Origin: Heterobilharzia americana
Taxonomy: Eukaryota; Platyhelminthes; Trematoda; Strigeidida; Schistosomatidae
Direction: 5' to 3'
Assembly (NCBI GenBank): GCA_944470555.2
Contig: OX104128.1
Location: forward strand, 46,917,920 to 46,981,919
Length of the DNA: 64,000 nt
Positions 49,014 to 59,689 of the stretch are shown piece by piece; positions within the stretch are counted from its first letter, which is position 1; each line of letters begins with the position of its first letter. The notes beneath the pieces were generated by a model, which saw only the letters and a program-made list of their open reading frames with translations, did no database searches and was not told where the DNA came from. Made by a program: the position numbers and the translations under genes.

Positions 49014-50379
49014 GTAAGCTGAAACAAAGCATTTTTTCAAGCTTACTTTCTAAATACTATTTTGACTGCAAGCAACTATTTAGTTACTGTATGAGTTTTA
49101 GAAAGTACATCTAGGTGACCGAATACTAAACCTAAATAGATAAATTTTCATAAAGGTGTAGAGCTTGTAGGGAAATGTGTACTCCATTTTATTTCAGAGC
49201 TTAAAAAATGCAATTTATCTGGTAATTACGTACAAACAGCCAGTCTAGAAACTTCAATGCTTGCAAATGTTTCATCATATAGCTTAAAACCTAACATAAT
49301 GACGCAGGTTTATTTACTGTCATCTTTGGAACTTGAATATTTTCATTAACCTTCATATTTTTATTGTCATTTTACATAACTTTTGTCGACTTCTGTATCA
49401 CTTTTTTATCCACTTCTACTGTGCATGCCGCCATAATGTTGTGCAACTTGAAAGTATGCACTTCTGTTTTGCTTGTCTATATTCTAATTTACTTAAATTG
49501 TAGTTAAAAGCTGAATATCTGCTGGTTAGTCAGTGCACTAGAGCATATTCAGTTTCAAGAAAATTTCTATCAGATGACCCAAATTTAAATCAACCCTAGA
49601 TGAAAGTGCTTATTGTGAGAATGTCACAGCTAGAGGCTAATACACTATACTGATTAATTATTAATGCATTATGTATAACTTCGTGTTTGAGTGCTTGGTG
49701 TTGTTAGTGACTGCAAGCAGACAGTACCTTGTGCGCCGAAAGTTTGATTCTAAGGGGAAAAACACCATAATCTCTTAACTGTTCTAGGCCTAGATGATAC
49801 CATTTGGACTTGAAATTTTGATATTTCGAACACCTCCTTATGTATATGATGAGATGATTCAGGTACTAAGAGTTTGGAGGATAACAATTGATTTTGAGGT
49901 TTCAGAGTTGATTTTTGAGATCCAAAAACACTTTTTAGTTAGTCACTCCCTTATGATTATCATCTCAGTTTAATACTTTGTTTAACAATGAAACAAGTGT
50001 TGATATCTAAAGCATAGCAATTACTGTATATATGTTTACTTGAGAACTACTCATATCTCCACTCTTAAAAGGCCTGAGAAGATAAAGAACACCATTCTGA
50101 ATGAACCCCTATGTTAGAAAGTGATAAATGCTTTACTGAGGACAATAGACATTGACCTTTAATAAAACTATTTAGATCCACATTTTTTAAAAACATAATT
50201 AGAATGAAATCCGTTGTTTTAACGAAACCGTTTTACAGAATTACTCTTGCAAAGTAAAAACAGCTGAACAAGTTATTTTCTTACCTTAAGAATCTTTAGT
50301 AATCAGTACGATTGTCACTTACCTTGCGTAACTTCATGATTTGTAGACTAACAGAGTAAAAGGTGGGAATCGGATTGAT
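49014..50379 (+). other. DNAH2 intron 7, first part
   Basis: AT-rich intronic DNA without a recognised element. Confidence 0.5.
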
Positions 50380-51860
50380 GTAATCCGAATGTTTCATACC
50401 AACACACTTATTTATAATTACACAATGGTCATGAATGTTTTGGGTTTGACGTCAGTAACAGTTGAGGGTGTATTTTGGACAAAAAAGGTTAACAATCTAA
50501 AACTTTTCAGTTTTATTTGTTCCATCTACTTAAATCGATCATCGGTAAGGAATGTTTTTACTTTACCAAACAGTATTGGGTTACGTTTACCTCTATGTAT
50601 ACACTTTTCTACTATTTATATTACCATTATAATTTTTTGGAAATTCGGGATCTTATCAAAAGGAGTCGAATATCCTAAGTTCATTAATTGTTCTGTTAAA
50701 GAGCTGAAGATAGATTTCTGTTCCCCCTGCTCAGGCTAATTGAATAGAGTTCGCCGGTATATTAAATAAGCTTGCCCATGGTATGGCCGGTGTACTTAGC
50801 TCCACAGGAGCAAGTAAATTGATACACACACTGACATGACCTAGTGCTTCAGCTTACTCTTCGCGTACTCGCGAATGAGTTTTTAACAGGAGAATGCGAT
50901 TCTAAGGTTAGAGGCAAAGAATGCTCTGTTTATGGATATTGATAGTCTTGTTCTAAGTATATCTACCGCATTAGCACCCTTGAACTCAAGGTTCAACAGT
51001 ACAATCTTTTTGAAGCAGTATTCACTAGTACTGTGGTGTTCTGAGATCTCTCAGGTTAATTGTCATCTTTTCTTTGATGTATGATGTTGAGAAATTGAAA
51101 TTCCAAGCTTGGCTTTCTTCTATAGTGAATTCAATAAAGGAGTCAGCACTATTGACGGTTTGAAACAGGTTTTTAAGATTCCTATCCTCGTCATAAATAA
51201 TGTAGTTATTACCATTTTTTGTAGATATTAAGCTGGCTGATTACTTATGATGAGATTGTGTTTTCTAAGCTTGCCATAAAGTAGTTAGCAAAGAGGGGTC
51301 CTAGATGCAATTCAATTCCCATACCGTCTATCCGTTTTCAGATTTCGTTGTTAACTCTGAAGGGCAGGTTGGAAGTATATGTTAGAAAAAGTTCCTCTAA
51401 ATAGTGATTTGAGATACCAATGTTTAAGCTAAGGAACCGAATGAAGTTATACAGAAAACAAATGGTTTGTGTTAGTAGGACATTTGTAAATAGGGAAATG
51501 ATATTCAGAGAAATCATCCTCTTTTTTGACAGACTGACATTCCTGAATAAATCAACAAAATGAAATGTGTTAAGCAGTCAATGTTTCAAAATCTTACTCC
51601 TCACTGAATCCAGTATCTTAACGAGCCATTTTGCAACTGAATGGTAAAGACAATTAATCATGTCTAGTATTGGGTTGACCATAAAGTCAAGGGATCGAAA
51701 AACTTGATAGACTGAGTTGTTCATAGAGTCCAGTGGTAGTCAGTGCCTCTTCTTTCATCTTCTTCAATGTTTCGGACAACTAGTACTCCGTTTCTTCGGT
51801 AAGATGTCTTAAAAAATATTTCTATGGTTGGAATTAGCAGATGAAAAGATTTCATTGTTG
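50380..51860 (-). mobile_element. Penelope-like element remnant, antisense in DNAH2 intron 7
   Basis: Read right to left: an RT segment resembling GIELHLGPLFANYFMASLE (about 51330-51260), the conserved region before the catalytic palm end in Penelope-type RTs. RT and linker pieces follow, then a GIY-YIG core CVYQFTCSCGAKYTGHTMG-like at about 50850-50770, where YIG has become YTG, and a C-terminal part down to about 50390. Frames are broken throughout. Confidence 0.65.
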
Positions 51861-52639
51861 AAAAATGAACTTTAAGCGTCATGAAGTATAAGCATTGTTT
51901 GAAATATTAAGAAGTATGTGTGAATATAAAAGTGTTTAGCTCAGAAATGAAGCTTTCATGAATGCATAGAAGAGAGACAAGATGGGTCAATGGAGTCGGT
52001 AATCATAGGTCCCTGGGATCTCATTCAAAAGACAATAGGCACATAGATTTATGATTTTCTGAGGAAAATGATTGTCATACACTTAAAGTTTTACAGTTTT
52101 TGTTCAGTCAGTGTCACTCTGAATTAAAAACTATGGCCGAACTTATCAAAAGTTAAGATATGCAAGCTTGTAGAGAACTGATTATCTTCAATCTGTTGAT
52201 TATTTCCACTTCAGACACATTAAAAAGTTTGTTTTTTTCCCAGGGCCACAATTATGATTTATCAAACAGCTTAAATCTATAAAGAAAGTAAAACAAATAC
52301 ATCAGTTCAATAAAACTTCAGACCACTGGAAAATAAAATGCCAAGGTCGTGTATGTTGACAGTTTCAAAAAACCATAAATTCATTACTGGATGTTACGCC
52401 AAAATTAGATGAGAACTTAATTAAAGATGGTACATCTAGTTGAATATCAACAACACCACTGGTATATTTATATGTAACCATTTAATCACAGGATTTGGTG
52501 TTATCGTGTCTTTTTTTGGTCTAGAAATTAGAATAGTTCTTTTCATTTGAGTAGTGTCATCTTATCAGTTAGTGTGACCGAATGACGTAATGAGTTTTAA
52601 TCCTATTTAAAGCATGCAATATCATCTTTCATTCAGAAA
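51861..52639 (+). other. DNAH2 intron 7, middle part
   Basis: AT-rich, no recognised feature. Confidence 0.4.
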
Positions 52640-53020
52640 TCAACTGACAGAGATGCGTTTTTCTTATGGTGTACTATAAAATTCCTCAGATCCTCACAGA
52701 AGCCCAAAATCTATAAACCATTCCACAACTAATCGTTTCACTACGAAGTCTGAAGGAAAGGTATGTCAACCTACGTGAAAGTATCATATAGATTGAAGAG
52801 GCGAAATCAATATAATACTACCTCCTAGAAAAGTCTAGAAATATTCAAGGCCGTAGTGAGCACCTAAACTGTTGAATTTTGTATGTAATTGAACGTTGCG
52901 ATACATCTTCTGTTATCTAACAGCCTTTTCTACTTTTTGAGGAAATAAGCAACTGTAAAGGGTGACACCTGAATGTTATTGTCCAAGGGTCCACTCACAG
53001 ATATAACCAGGAATATATCA
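52640..53020 (+). repeat. Unnamed dispersed repeat, copy 1
   Basis: Aligns in the same orientation with 56890-57260. Shared blocks include caacctacgtg, agtctagaaatattca versus acctagaaatattca, ttattgtccaag versus ttatccaag, and atataaccag followed by aatatat. Identity is moderate. Nothing links it to the other transposon families here. Confidence 0.55.
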
Positions 53021-53170
53021 GTTTTGAATTAATAGACGTGAGTCAGGTTCAACATTTTAGTCTCCTAATAAATAAAAAACTATTTGAAACAAAAGATCTT
53101 ATTTTTTCATTAGGTGAAATTAAGTAACTGTTGCTTAAAATGTTTGTTTATTTTCTTCCACTTAATCTAG

Positions 53171-53382
53171 TCAATAAGTGAGGTAATTGCAACAGATGAA
53201 GAAATAAATAAAATACAAGCAAGTATCAAACGTGGAATGCAAGAAATCGGTACAGCTGTTCATGAACCATTGAGTTACTGGGATCAATTTAGAGAAATTT
53301 GGGAATTGCCTAAAGATGACTTCATACAAAGATATCGACAATTAAACCCACATGTTACTTCTATTGATGCTGACATATCTAG
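53171..53382 (+). CDS. DNAH2-like exon 8, tail region
   Basis: Encodes about 70 residues: SISEVIATDEEINKIQASI, then SYWDQFREIWELPKDDFIQR and QLNPHVTSIDADIS. The counterpart in relatives has the same W-(D/M)-x-(F/Y)-R-E-I-W-E signature. Acceptor aatctag ending at 53170, donor ag/gtaaaa at 53383. The exon ends two bases into an arginine codon that exon 9 completes. Confidence 0.92.
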
Positions 53383-54973
53383 GTAAAATTAAATCAATCA
53401 GTATTCATATTTTAACCTTTACTTTAGCATACTAGTAAATACCCAAGTATATTTATTTTATATACAATAATAGTAGTAGGGTGAGATATCTAGGATAAAA
53501 AATCGTACTACTTCACACAGCGCTATTGTTCTGTGTAGTGGTTAGTTTGTTACGTTTTTATCAGACATCCACACAATTCATCAATACGCTGGATGCGATC
53601 AGTTTTTCTATTATGACTATAAACAATCGTATTGAAAACCCTTAAGTCCCTTTTTATTCTACTACCTGAAACAGTAGTCTAAAATCCATAAACAATGTCC
53701 AGTGAGTAGCTTCTTAATTTGCTACTTATCGTTTTGATTATTTAAGAGATTACCCCAAGCTATATCATTCATGCCGTTCCCAACAGTGTCAATCTAATGG
53801 GTTTTTGGATAATGACCCTAATAGGATAGTGTTTGTATGAAAGTCATACTAGCATTGCCTCACCTTATCTAATCAAGACTAGTTCTAAAGCGCTTTTGGT
53901 AAGATAACGTTCTCAAAATAGACATTCGTTTCTTACTAACCAATAGCGGTGAAACGTCATATTAATCCGAAAGCATTTATTAACATTTTTAAGACTGCTA
54001 ATGTTAATTGTCGAAGAAAAGTTGTAGACATCATGCTTTGTCATTTAAATTTTTCCGGTAATTTCGAAAGTAGGGATTGTTTCTGGATAAAAAGCAATAA
54101 TAATAACATAGGGGTACATGTGCACTCAATAGCTTTTGAGAAGTGGCTCATTAGCTTAGGAACTCGACTTTGAAGCAATGGATCCTGACTTGGGACTACA
54201 TTCCACCTTCATCGGTCTGAGCAGATGAGTGGTATCCTAATCTCCAAGTTAAATTACACTGTCCGACATCCTTTTATGAATTTCATGTACTTCAATATAT
54301 GCTAGATCACTTTATGGATACTCCAATTCCAATGTCAGTAATGTTACTGCCATACTTTTCAAACAGTTTTGCATAGTATTGCAATACCATTTGCCCCAAA
54401 TGGAAGGCGAGAAGTAAGATACTTTAGAAAAGTCTAAATCATATACGATTTTAGTCGACTACTGCGAGCATATTGCTAGCTTTTAAAAGACATAAAAGTA
54501 TACTTGAACTAGAGTTCAAGTACACCATCTTGATGTATCGCAATTTCTTAGCAGCGCAATGGACATCCCCAGTCTTTATTTGTACCTACACGAGGTTGGT
54601 TAACTCGATTATTGGTAGTTGTTTTTTGATTCATAAAGTTTATATAATAATTCATTTAAGGAGATCGTAAAAATCTGTACTCGGGTTTCAGGAAAAACTT
54701 ACAGCAAAAAGATTGATAACAATTTCTTTGACACAAAAGATGTTTATATATTGTTTGACGCGTGATAATTGATGTTCTTCCAGTTTTATTGCTCTACAAG
54801 TTTAGTTTTTGCTAAACAGAGCTTCAACATGAAGTCGGGTATAATCCTTACTTCTATTATATCGTTAGAATGATAATCTGAAATTATTGGCATTTTATAA
54901 AAAAATTTCAAAACAAAATCACTCAAAATTTATTGAATAGTCTAATGTAAGTAATTACTATAATGCATTTTAG
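53383..54973 (+). other. DNAH2 intron 8 (1.6 kb)
   Basis: Short open frames (for example 53949-54173) without a recognised product. A 22-nt inverted repeat with 10-nt arms (tacttgaact) lies at 54501-54522. Confidence 0.6.
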
Positions 54974-55174
54974 ATACACGGAGGTAACCAACAAAGTTTT
55001 GGATGCGGAGACTATGGTTACGACAAGATTTCTGCAACTTGACTTCAGTCTGCTGAAGAATGCGATAGCTGCTCATTGTAAAGATTGGCAGTTACGTTTG
55101 ATCAATCTACTGCTTTCGATGACAACGGATTCATTGAATGGAGTTTATACGTATATGAATGATGTTAAAGAAAG
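54974..55174 (+). CDS. DNAH2-like exon 9, last exon visible
   Basis: Encodes about 67 residues: YTEVTNKVLDAETMVTTRF, DFSLLKNAIAAHCKDWQ and SLNGVYTYMNDVKE. This is the stem part that follows the W-REIWE motif in DNAH2 chains. Acceptor ttttag ending at 54973, donor ag/gtgaga at 55175, phase 2. I could not find the next exon in the remaining 8.8 kb, so the gene continues beyond the window. Everything seen up to here is stem; the linker, AAA ring and microtubule-binding stalk are downstream. Confidence 0.9.
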
Positions 55175-55369
55175 GTGAGATGTTTAATCTATATAATCAG
55201 TGAGAGTGATTTGCCTTTATTGTGTGATAAATCAATGGTCCGAAATTAGTAGATGACTGGTTCAAAATACATTACCTTGGCAAATGTGTATGCCCTGATT
55301 TGGAAACAATATTGTTCAGTACTTATTTATTCTATTTTAACTAATGTTGTTATTGCATTCAAGTTGGTG

Positions 55370-55510
55370 ACTAGCAGTGGAATCCAGGATGCACGTTTTT
55401 TCCTATTTAGGGTTCGCTAACTGGGTTTACTCGCACTCCAATAAGGGATGTGGCTCCCACTGAGGTTCGAACCCAACCCCTATCGCTCCAAACGCCACTG
55501 GAAGTTAATT
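55370..55510 (-). repeat. SINE copy (family A)
   Basis: Carries tgactagcagtggaatccagg, the body words and a B-box-like ggttcgaaccc (reading the same on both strands) at about 55465. It is close to an opposite-orientation copy at 55675-55830. Confidence 0.7.
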
Positions 55511-55674
55511 CTACTGTATTCTACTGCTAGTCATTAAGATAAATAACATCGGGAATAACCGACAGTATCAAGCCATCCACATAGGAGCCAATCTGCCAAC
55601 AGAGGTCGAACAAAAAAACTATTAGTATCAATAAACAATAAGTGATATCTGTTGCACATGAAGTGACTTTTTTG

Positions 55675-55830
55675 TCCCAATGGCCTGGTGGCATTTGAAA
55701 CGAGTGGTACTGGGTTCCAGTTTTCCTGTGGGAACAACATTACTCACTGAGATGCAGGCAAGTGTAGCTGAAGACTCATAAATAGGACGAAGCACGTGTT
55801 CTGGGTTCCGGTGCTAGTCATCGAGGAAAA
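55675..55830 (+). repeat. SINE copy (family A), opposite orientation
   Basis: Contains an A-box-like atggcctggtggcatttgaa, a decayed B box (ctgggttccagtt) and the body to ccggtgctagtcatcga. Tail-like words (catccacataggatccc) follow at 55870, as in the neighbouring copy. Confidence 0.65.
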
Positions 55831-55839
55831 AACAACACT

Positions 55840-56889
55840 ATAAATATCCTGCAATACTGAGGCATCCACATAGGATCCCAGTTGCCCAAAGGGGTTGAAC
55901 ATTTTGACTCTGTATAGCAGTGGGAAATTACAAGTATCAAAAGAAAGTGCTGTCGTTAGTCATTTGAGCACTTGTGAGGATTTTTATTTTTATGGTACTG
56001 ACCTACTACCGTGCAGTGTTTTACTTAGTTACCTCCGTGTATGTTTGTCATAGATTGTTAGTAATGTAAAGGGTTTATTATTACTTGAAATTAACCATTA
56101 GGATGGCAATGAACGTAACCTTGAAAATGTCAGATGAAGTTGAGGATAACTCATTTTGTGATATAAAGTTTAATCAATATAATAAATGTCTTATCAAATG
56201 AAATGCAGCCTGCCTTTCAACTATTTGTGTATCATCATGATCTTAAAACTACAGCTAGCCTGAACCTCCATTATATTTATTCCTTTCATCAAGAAGGAAG
56301 CCTAAGACGATCTACATTTCTGTTGGAGTACTATTGTCAGACTTCATAATATCAAAGCCTTCGAGTTGTAGAAATTCCCAATAACATGAGGGCTTAAGTT
56401 TAATTTTAATATTAACTTACATAATAATTAGTCAAAAATGTTGACATTTGAAATCGGATTCCCAACATGTTATTAACTAATGATAATTAGTACTTATTTT
56501 TCATTGTTTAGAAGAAATAAAAATATCTGTTACTTGAAAAATACCCATTTAAAAAAGAGATTATACTTTTTAAAATATGTGCTTGTGAATTTCACCTTGT
56601 CATAAGCAATATAAATGCTTAAATTTGTCTATGATGACGGCAACGGCTTGGTCTCTAAATGTTAAGGTAAACAGTAAATTAAAGCCCAGAAGTGGATAAA
56701 TTTGAACAACAAAATTGCAGTATTAAATCAAATAAAAACCTACTGAAATCTGTTCCATTCACACATCTCACGAAACTATTAGTTAGTTTTCATACTCTCT
56801 GTTACACTTAAAGGTCTAATAGGTAAACATAAGTTCTAGACTCTCAGAGCAGGAAACGATCACTAATTGCAGTAAAGTGTCATAGTGTG
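55840..56889 (+). other. DNAH2 intron 9, AT-rich part
   Basis: Apart from SINE tail sequence to about 55910, nothing is recognised. Confidence 0.4.
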
Positions 56890-57260
56890 CGATCATATTA
56901 CCCGGATCCTAATAGAAGCTCTAAATCCCTGAACTATTTCACAACCAATCATTTTGCTCCAAAGTTTCTAAAAAATGTACATCAACCTACGTGTAAATAT
57001 CAAATCAGTTGAAGATGAAAAGTCAATAGGATATGCCCTTCTAAAAGGACCTAGAAATATTCAGGGGCTGTGTAAAAAGGTATATATGAACCGTTGTACT
57101 TTGTGTACACTTGGAAGTTACAATATACCTTCTATTATCTCAGCCTCATTTCTATTTACCGAGGAACTGAATGACCATGAAGTAGGAAATTTGAAGGTTA
57201 TTATCCAAGTGTCTACTCTCATATATATAACCAGAATATATCATAAAGTACTAACTGATT
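56890..57260 (+). repeat. Unnamed dispersed repeat, copy 2
   Basis: Direct-orientation relative of 52640-53020. It holds a 111-codon open frame (56975-57310) with no recognisable product. Copy 1 has stops at the matching places, so coding function is doubtful. Confidence 0.55.
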
Positions 57261-57997
57261 ATCTATATTTCAATAAGTTGGCGGCAAAAGGTTCTCACCT
57301 GCATCTCTAGTTAATTGGTTGTTAGTAGATTAAAAGAAAATTATTACTACACAAACTTTCCAATTTAAAAATTCTGCCACCTAATAACACTTATCAGTGC
57401 ATTTTCAGTTTTTTCATCGGTACTTATGGAGATCAGAAGACCACGAGATTCTATGATATGACCATCTGAATTCATCAGTTAATTCATCTTTCAGCAAATT
57501 AGCTGTCAGGATATGACTTCAATGAATGTTATGGATAAGGATAGCTTACATGTTATTCACTGTATAGTATATATGTTTGTACACACTCACTCTCCATTTA
57601 TGTTAATTTCCATAGTTGATACATACACTCTAAATACGAAATATTCAGAGGCTTTTAATTCTAGACAGTTCATGTGTTTTAAAAAGCAATAACATTCATT
57701 CGCTTCGTATCAGCACACTGATAACAATGAACCTGCTTGTACTTTTTGCGGCGAGTATCATACATGTCACAGAAATATTATAATTAAGATTTAACTAATT
57801 AAGCTGAGATCTATTGTATTTAATAAAAAACGGAGACATATAATGCTTCGAAAAAAGATAGCTTTGCTCTACGAAAAAAGTTCTGTGCAAAGAAGATTCT
57901 TTCTACCACAGACAAACAAACAAAACAGTGATAAATCTTGCGAAAAACTGTATTGAATAAAGTTTTGCAGCTCGCAACAGAATTTTTATAAAATCAC

Positions 57998-58009
57998 TAC
58001 CGACTGAAA

Positions 58010-58012
<3 letters not shown>
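57998..58012. repeat. Left target-site duplication of the RTE insertion
   Basis: taccgactgaaacat, identical to 61256-61270. Confidence 0.92.

Positions 58013-58052
<40 letters not shown>
58011..58052. repeat. (att)14 tail of the RTE element
   Basis: Forms the 3' terminus of the minus-strand element. Short microsatellite tails instead of poly(A) are characteristic of RTE elements. Confidence 0.9.
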
Positions 58053-58053
<1 letters not shown>

Positions 58054-58187
58054 GTCCCTTGGGTTCCTAGTGGAACATAGGGCTTCAGTAGCACGCCTCC
58101 AGTGACCTCTGTTCTCTGAGATCTTTTGAACCTGGTCCCACGACAGCCCAGAAGCTCTCATTTCCTCCTCGCACGACCTCCTCCATG

Positions 58188-59546
58188 TCACCCTCGGACG
58201 TCCAACTCGTCGCTTCCCATGGGGATTCCACTCGAGCGACTGGCCTGACGCGTGATGTCCTCAGTCGGCCTTCTCAGTGCATGGCCAATCCATCTCCACT
58301 TCTTCCTGCATATTTGTTGCGTGATAGGTTCTTGGTTGGTTCGTTCCCAGAGTTCCTTGTTGCTTATTTTTTCTGGCCATCTGATCTTCAGCAGCGAGCG
58401 TAAGCAGTTGTTGATGAATGTCTGTAGTTTATTGGAAATGCCTTTCGTGACGCGCCAAGTCTCTGAGCCATACAAGAGCACTGACTTGACGTTGGTGTTG
58501 AAAATCCGTATCTTGTTCCGCATGCTGAGTGCAGAAGATCTCCACACTGGTTTCAGGCTAATGAACGCCTGTCTTGCTTTTCCGATTCTGACTTTGACGT
58601 CCTCGTCCGTCCCGCCTGTAGTTGAAACAGTGCTTCCTAGATAAGTGAAGGAGGTTACTTCCTTCAAGTTTCTCCCGTTGACGGTGATTGGAGTTTGTTG
58701 TTGTTGTTGATGGTGGTGGTGCGGTATCTTCATCACTTCTGTCTTCTCTATATTCACCTGAAGTCCCGTCTTCGCTGCCTCTTCTATCAACTTGTTAGTT
58801 TTTGCCTGCAGATCTTCAAGTTTATGTGACATTAGGCATAAGTCATCGGCGAAATCCAAGTCTTCTAGGTTCTTTTCCGTCGTCCAGTGTATCCCCCTCT
58901 TCTCGCTGCCTACTGTTTGCTGCATGATCCAGTCCACCACAATCAAGAATATCATGGGGGATAGTAGGCAACCTTGTTTCACTCCTGTCTTCACTTCAAA
59001 GGCATCACTGAGCTTCCCATTGTGGATTACTTGGCATGTGGCATCTTCATATAGTTGTTGAATGAGGCGGATAAAGGTTTGCGGTACTCCGTAGTATTGA
59101 AGCAGTTTCCAAATTACTTCTCGGTCGACGCTGTCAAAGGCCTTCTCAAAGTCGATGAAGTTGAGGTATAGAGCTGATTGCCATTCTACGCTCTGTTCTA
59201 TGATGATACGAAGCGTTGCAATTTGGTCTGCACATGATTTGTACTTCCTGAAGCCTGCCTGTTCCGGTCGTAGTTTTGAATCCAGTGCGTCTTTAAGCCT
59301 CTCCAGGATGATGCGGCTTAATATTTTACTTGGGGTGGACAGGAGAGTGATTCCGCGCCAGTTCTTGCAAGCACTGAGGTCTCCCTTCTTCGGCAGTTTG
59401 ACAAGGTAACCCTTCTTCCAATCGTCAGGTACCTTCTCTTCCTCCACACCTTCTGCAATAGTGGTGTGAGCATGTCCGCTGTTGTCTCTGCATCTGTTCT
59501 CAGTGCTTCTGGCGGTATTCCATCTGGTCCTGCTGCTTTCCCGCAT
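58188..59546 (-). CDS. RTE reverse transcriptase part of the polyprotein
   Basis: Contains the RT fingers, palm and thumb. YLVKLPKKGDLSACKNWRGI (about residues 47-66) comes first, then palm motif A LNFIDFEKAFDS with D132. KTGVKQGCLLSP follows, then the catalytic box LDFADDLCLM with D234 and D235. A C-terminal region has YLGSTVS, LLYGSETW and RWIGHALRRP. In the family this enzyme copies element RNA at a nicked target. The catalytic aspartates are intact. The first 30 residues from the ATG are out of the true frame: the genuine sequence joins at AEGVEEEKVPDDW from the preceding frame through a frameshift near 59440. The frame runs to a stop at 58188, before the 3' UTR. Confidence 0.9.
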   Translation of the reverse strand: MRESSRTRWNTARSTENRCRDNSGHAHTTIAEGVEEEKVPDDWKKGYLVKLPKKGDLSACKNWRGITLLSTPSKILSRIILERLKDALDSKLRPEQAGFRKYKSCADQIATLRIIIEQSVEWQSALYLNFIDFEKAFDSVDREVIWKLLQYYGVPQTFIRLIQQLYEDATCQVIHNGKLSDAFEVKTGVKQGCLLSPMIFLIVVDWIMQQTVGSEKRGIHWTTEKNLEDLDFADDLCLMSHKLEDLQAKTNKLIEEAAKTGLQVNIEKTEVMKIPHHHHQQQQQTPITVNGRNLKEVTSFTYLGSTVSTTGGTDEDVKVRIGKARQAFISLKPVWRSSALSMRNKIRIFNTNVKSVLLYGSETWRVTKGISNKLQTFINNCLRSLLKIRWPEKISNKELWERTNQEPITQQICRKKWRWIGHALRRPTEDITRQASRSSGIPMGSDELDVRG

Positions 59547-59689
59547 TTCAGTAGCTTTATGGCGTTCAGGACTTCCATTTTCGTTGGGGGATTAATGTTC
59601 ACTTGTAATTCAGCGGCTGCAGGTGGTATTTCTGGACGAAGTGCAGGTGGTGGTGTCGATTCAAGAGCTTCTTGAAGTGGTCGGCCCAT
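59318..59689 (-). CDS. RTE linker segment between endonuclease and RT (frameshifted)
   Basis: A 123-codon frame holding the middle of the polyprotein: PPAAAELQVNINPPTKMEVL, then the RT entry motif CGKAAGPDGIPPEAL and LTPLLQKVW. After about residue 85 it leaves the true frame (RKRRYLTIG), and the RT frame takes over. It is not a separate gene; it shows where the two frame breaks lie. Confidence 0.85.
   Translation of the reverse strand: MGRPLQEALESTPPPALRPEIPPAAAELQVNINPPTKMEVLNAIKLLKCGKAAGPDGIPPEALRTDAETTADMLTPLLQKVWRKRRYLTIGRRVTLSNCRRRETSVLARTGAESLSCPPQVKY

Noticed and set aside
49014..53170. Missing small dynein exon between exons 7 and 8
   Set aside because: The junction is about five residues shorter than in relatives, but the phases fit and no convincing extra exon was found in the intron.
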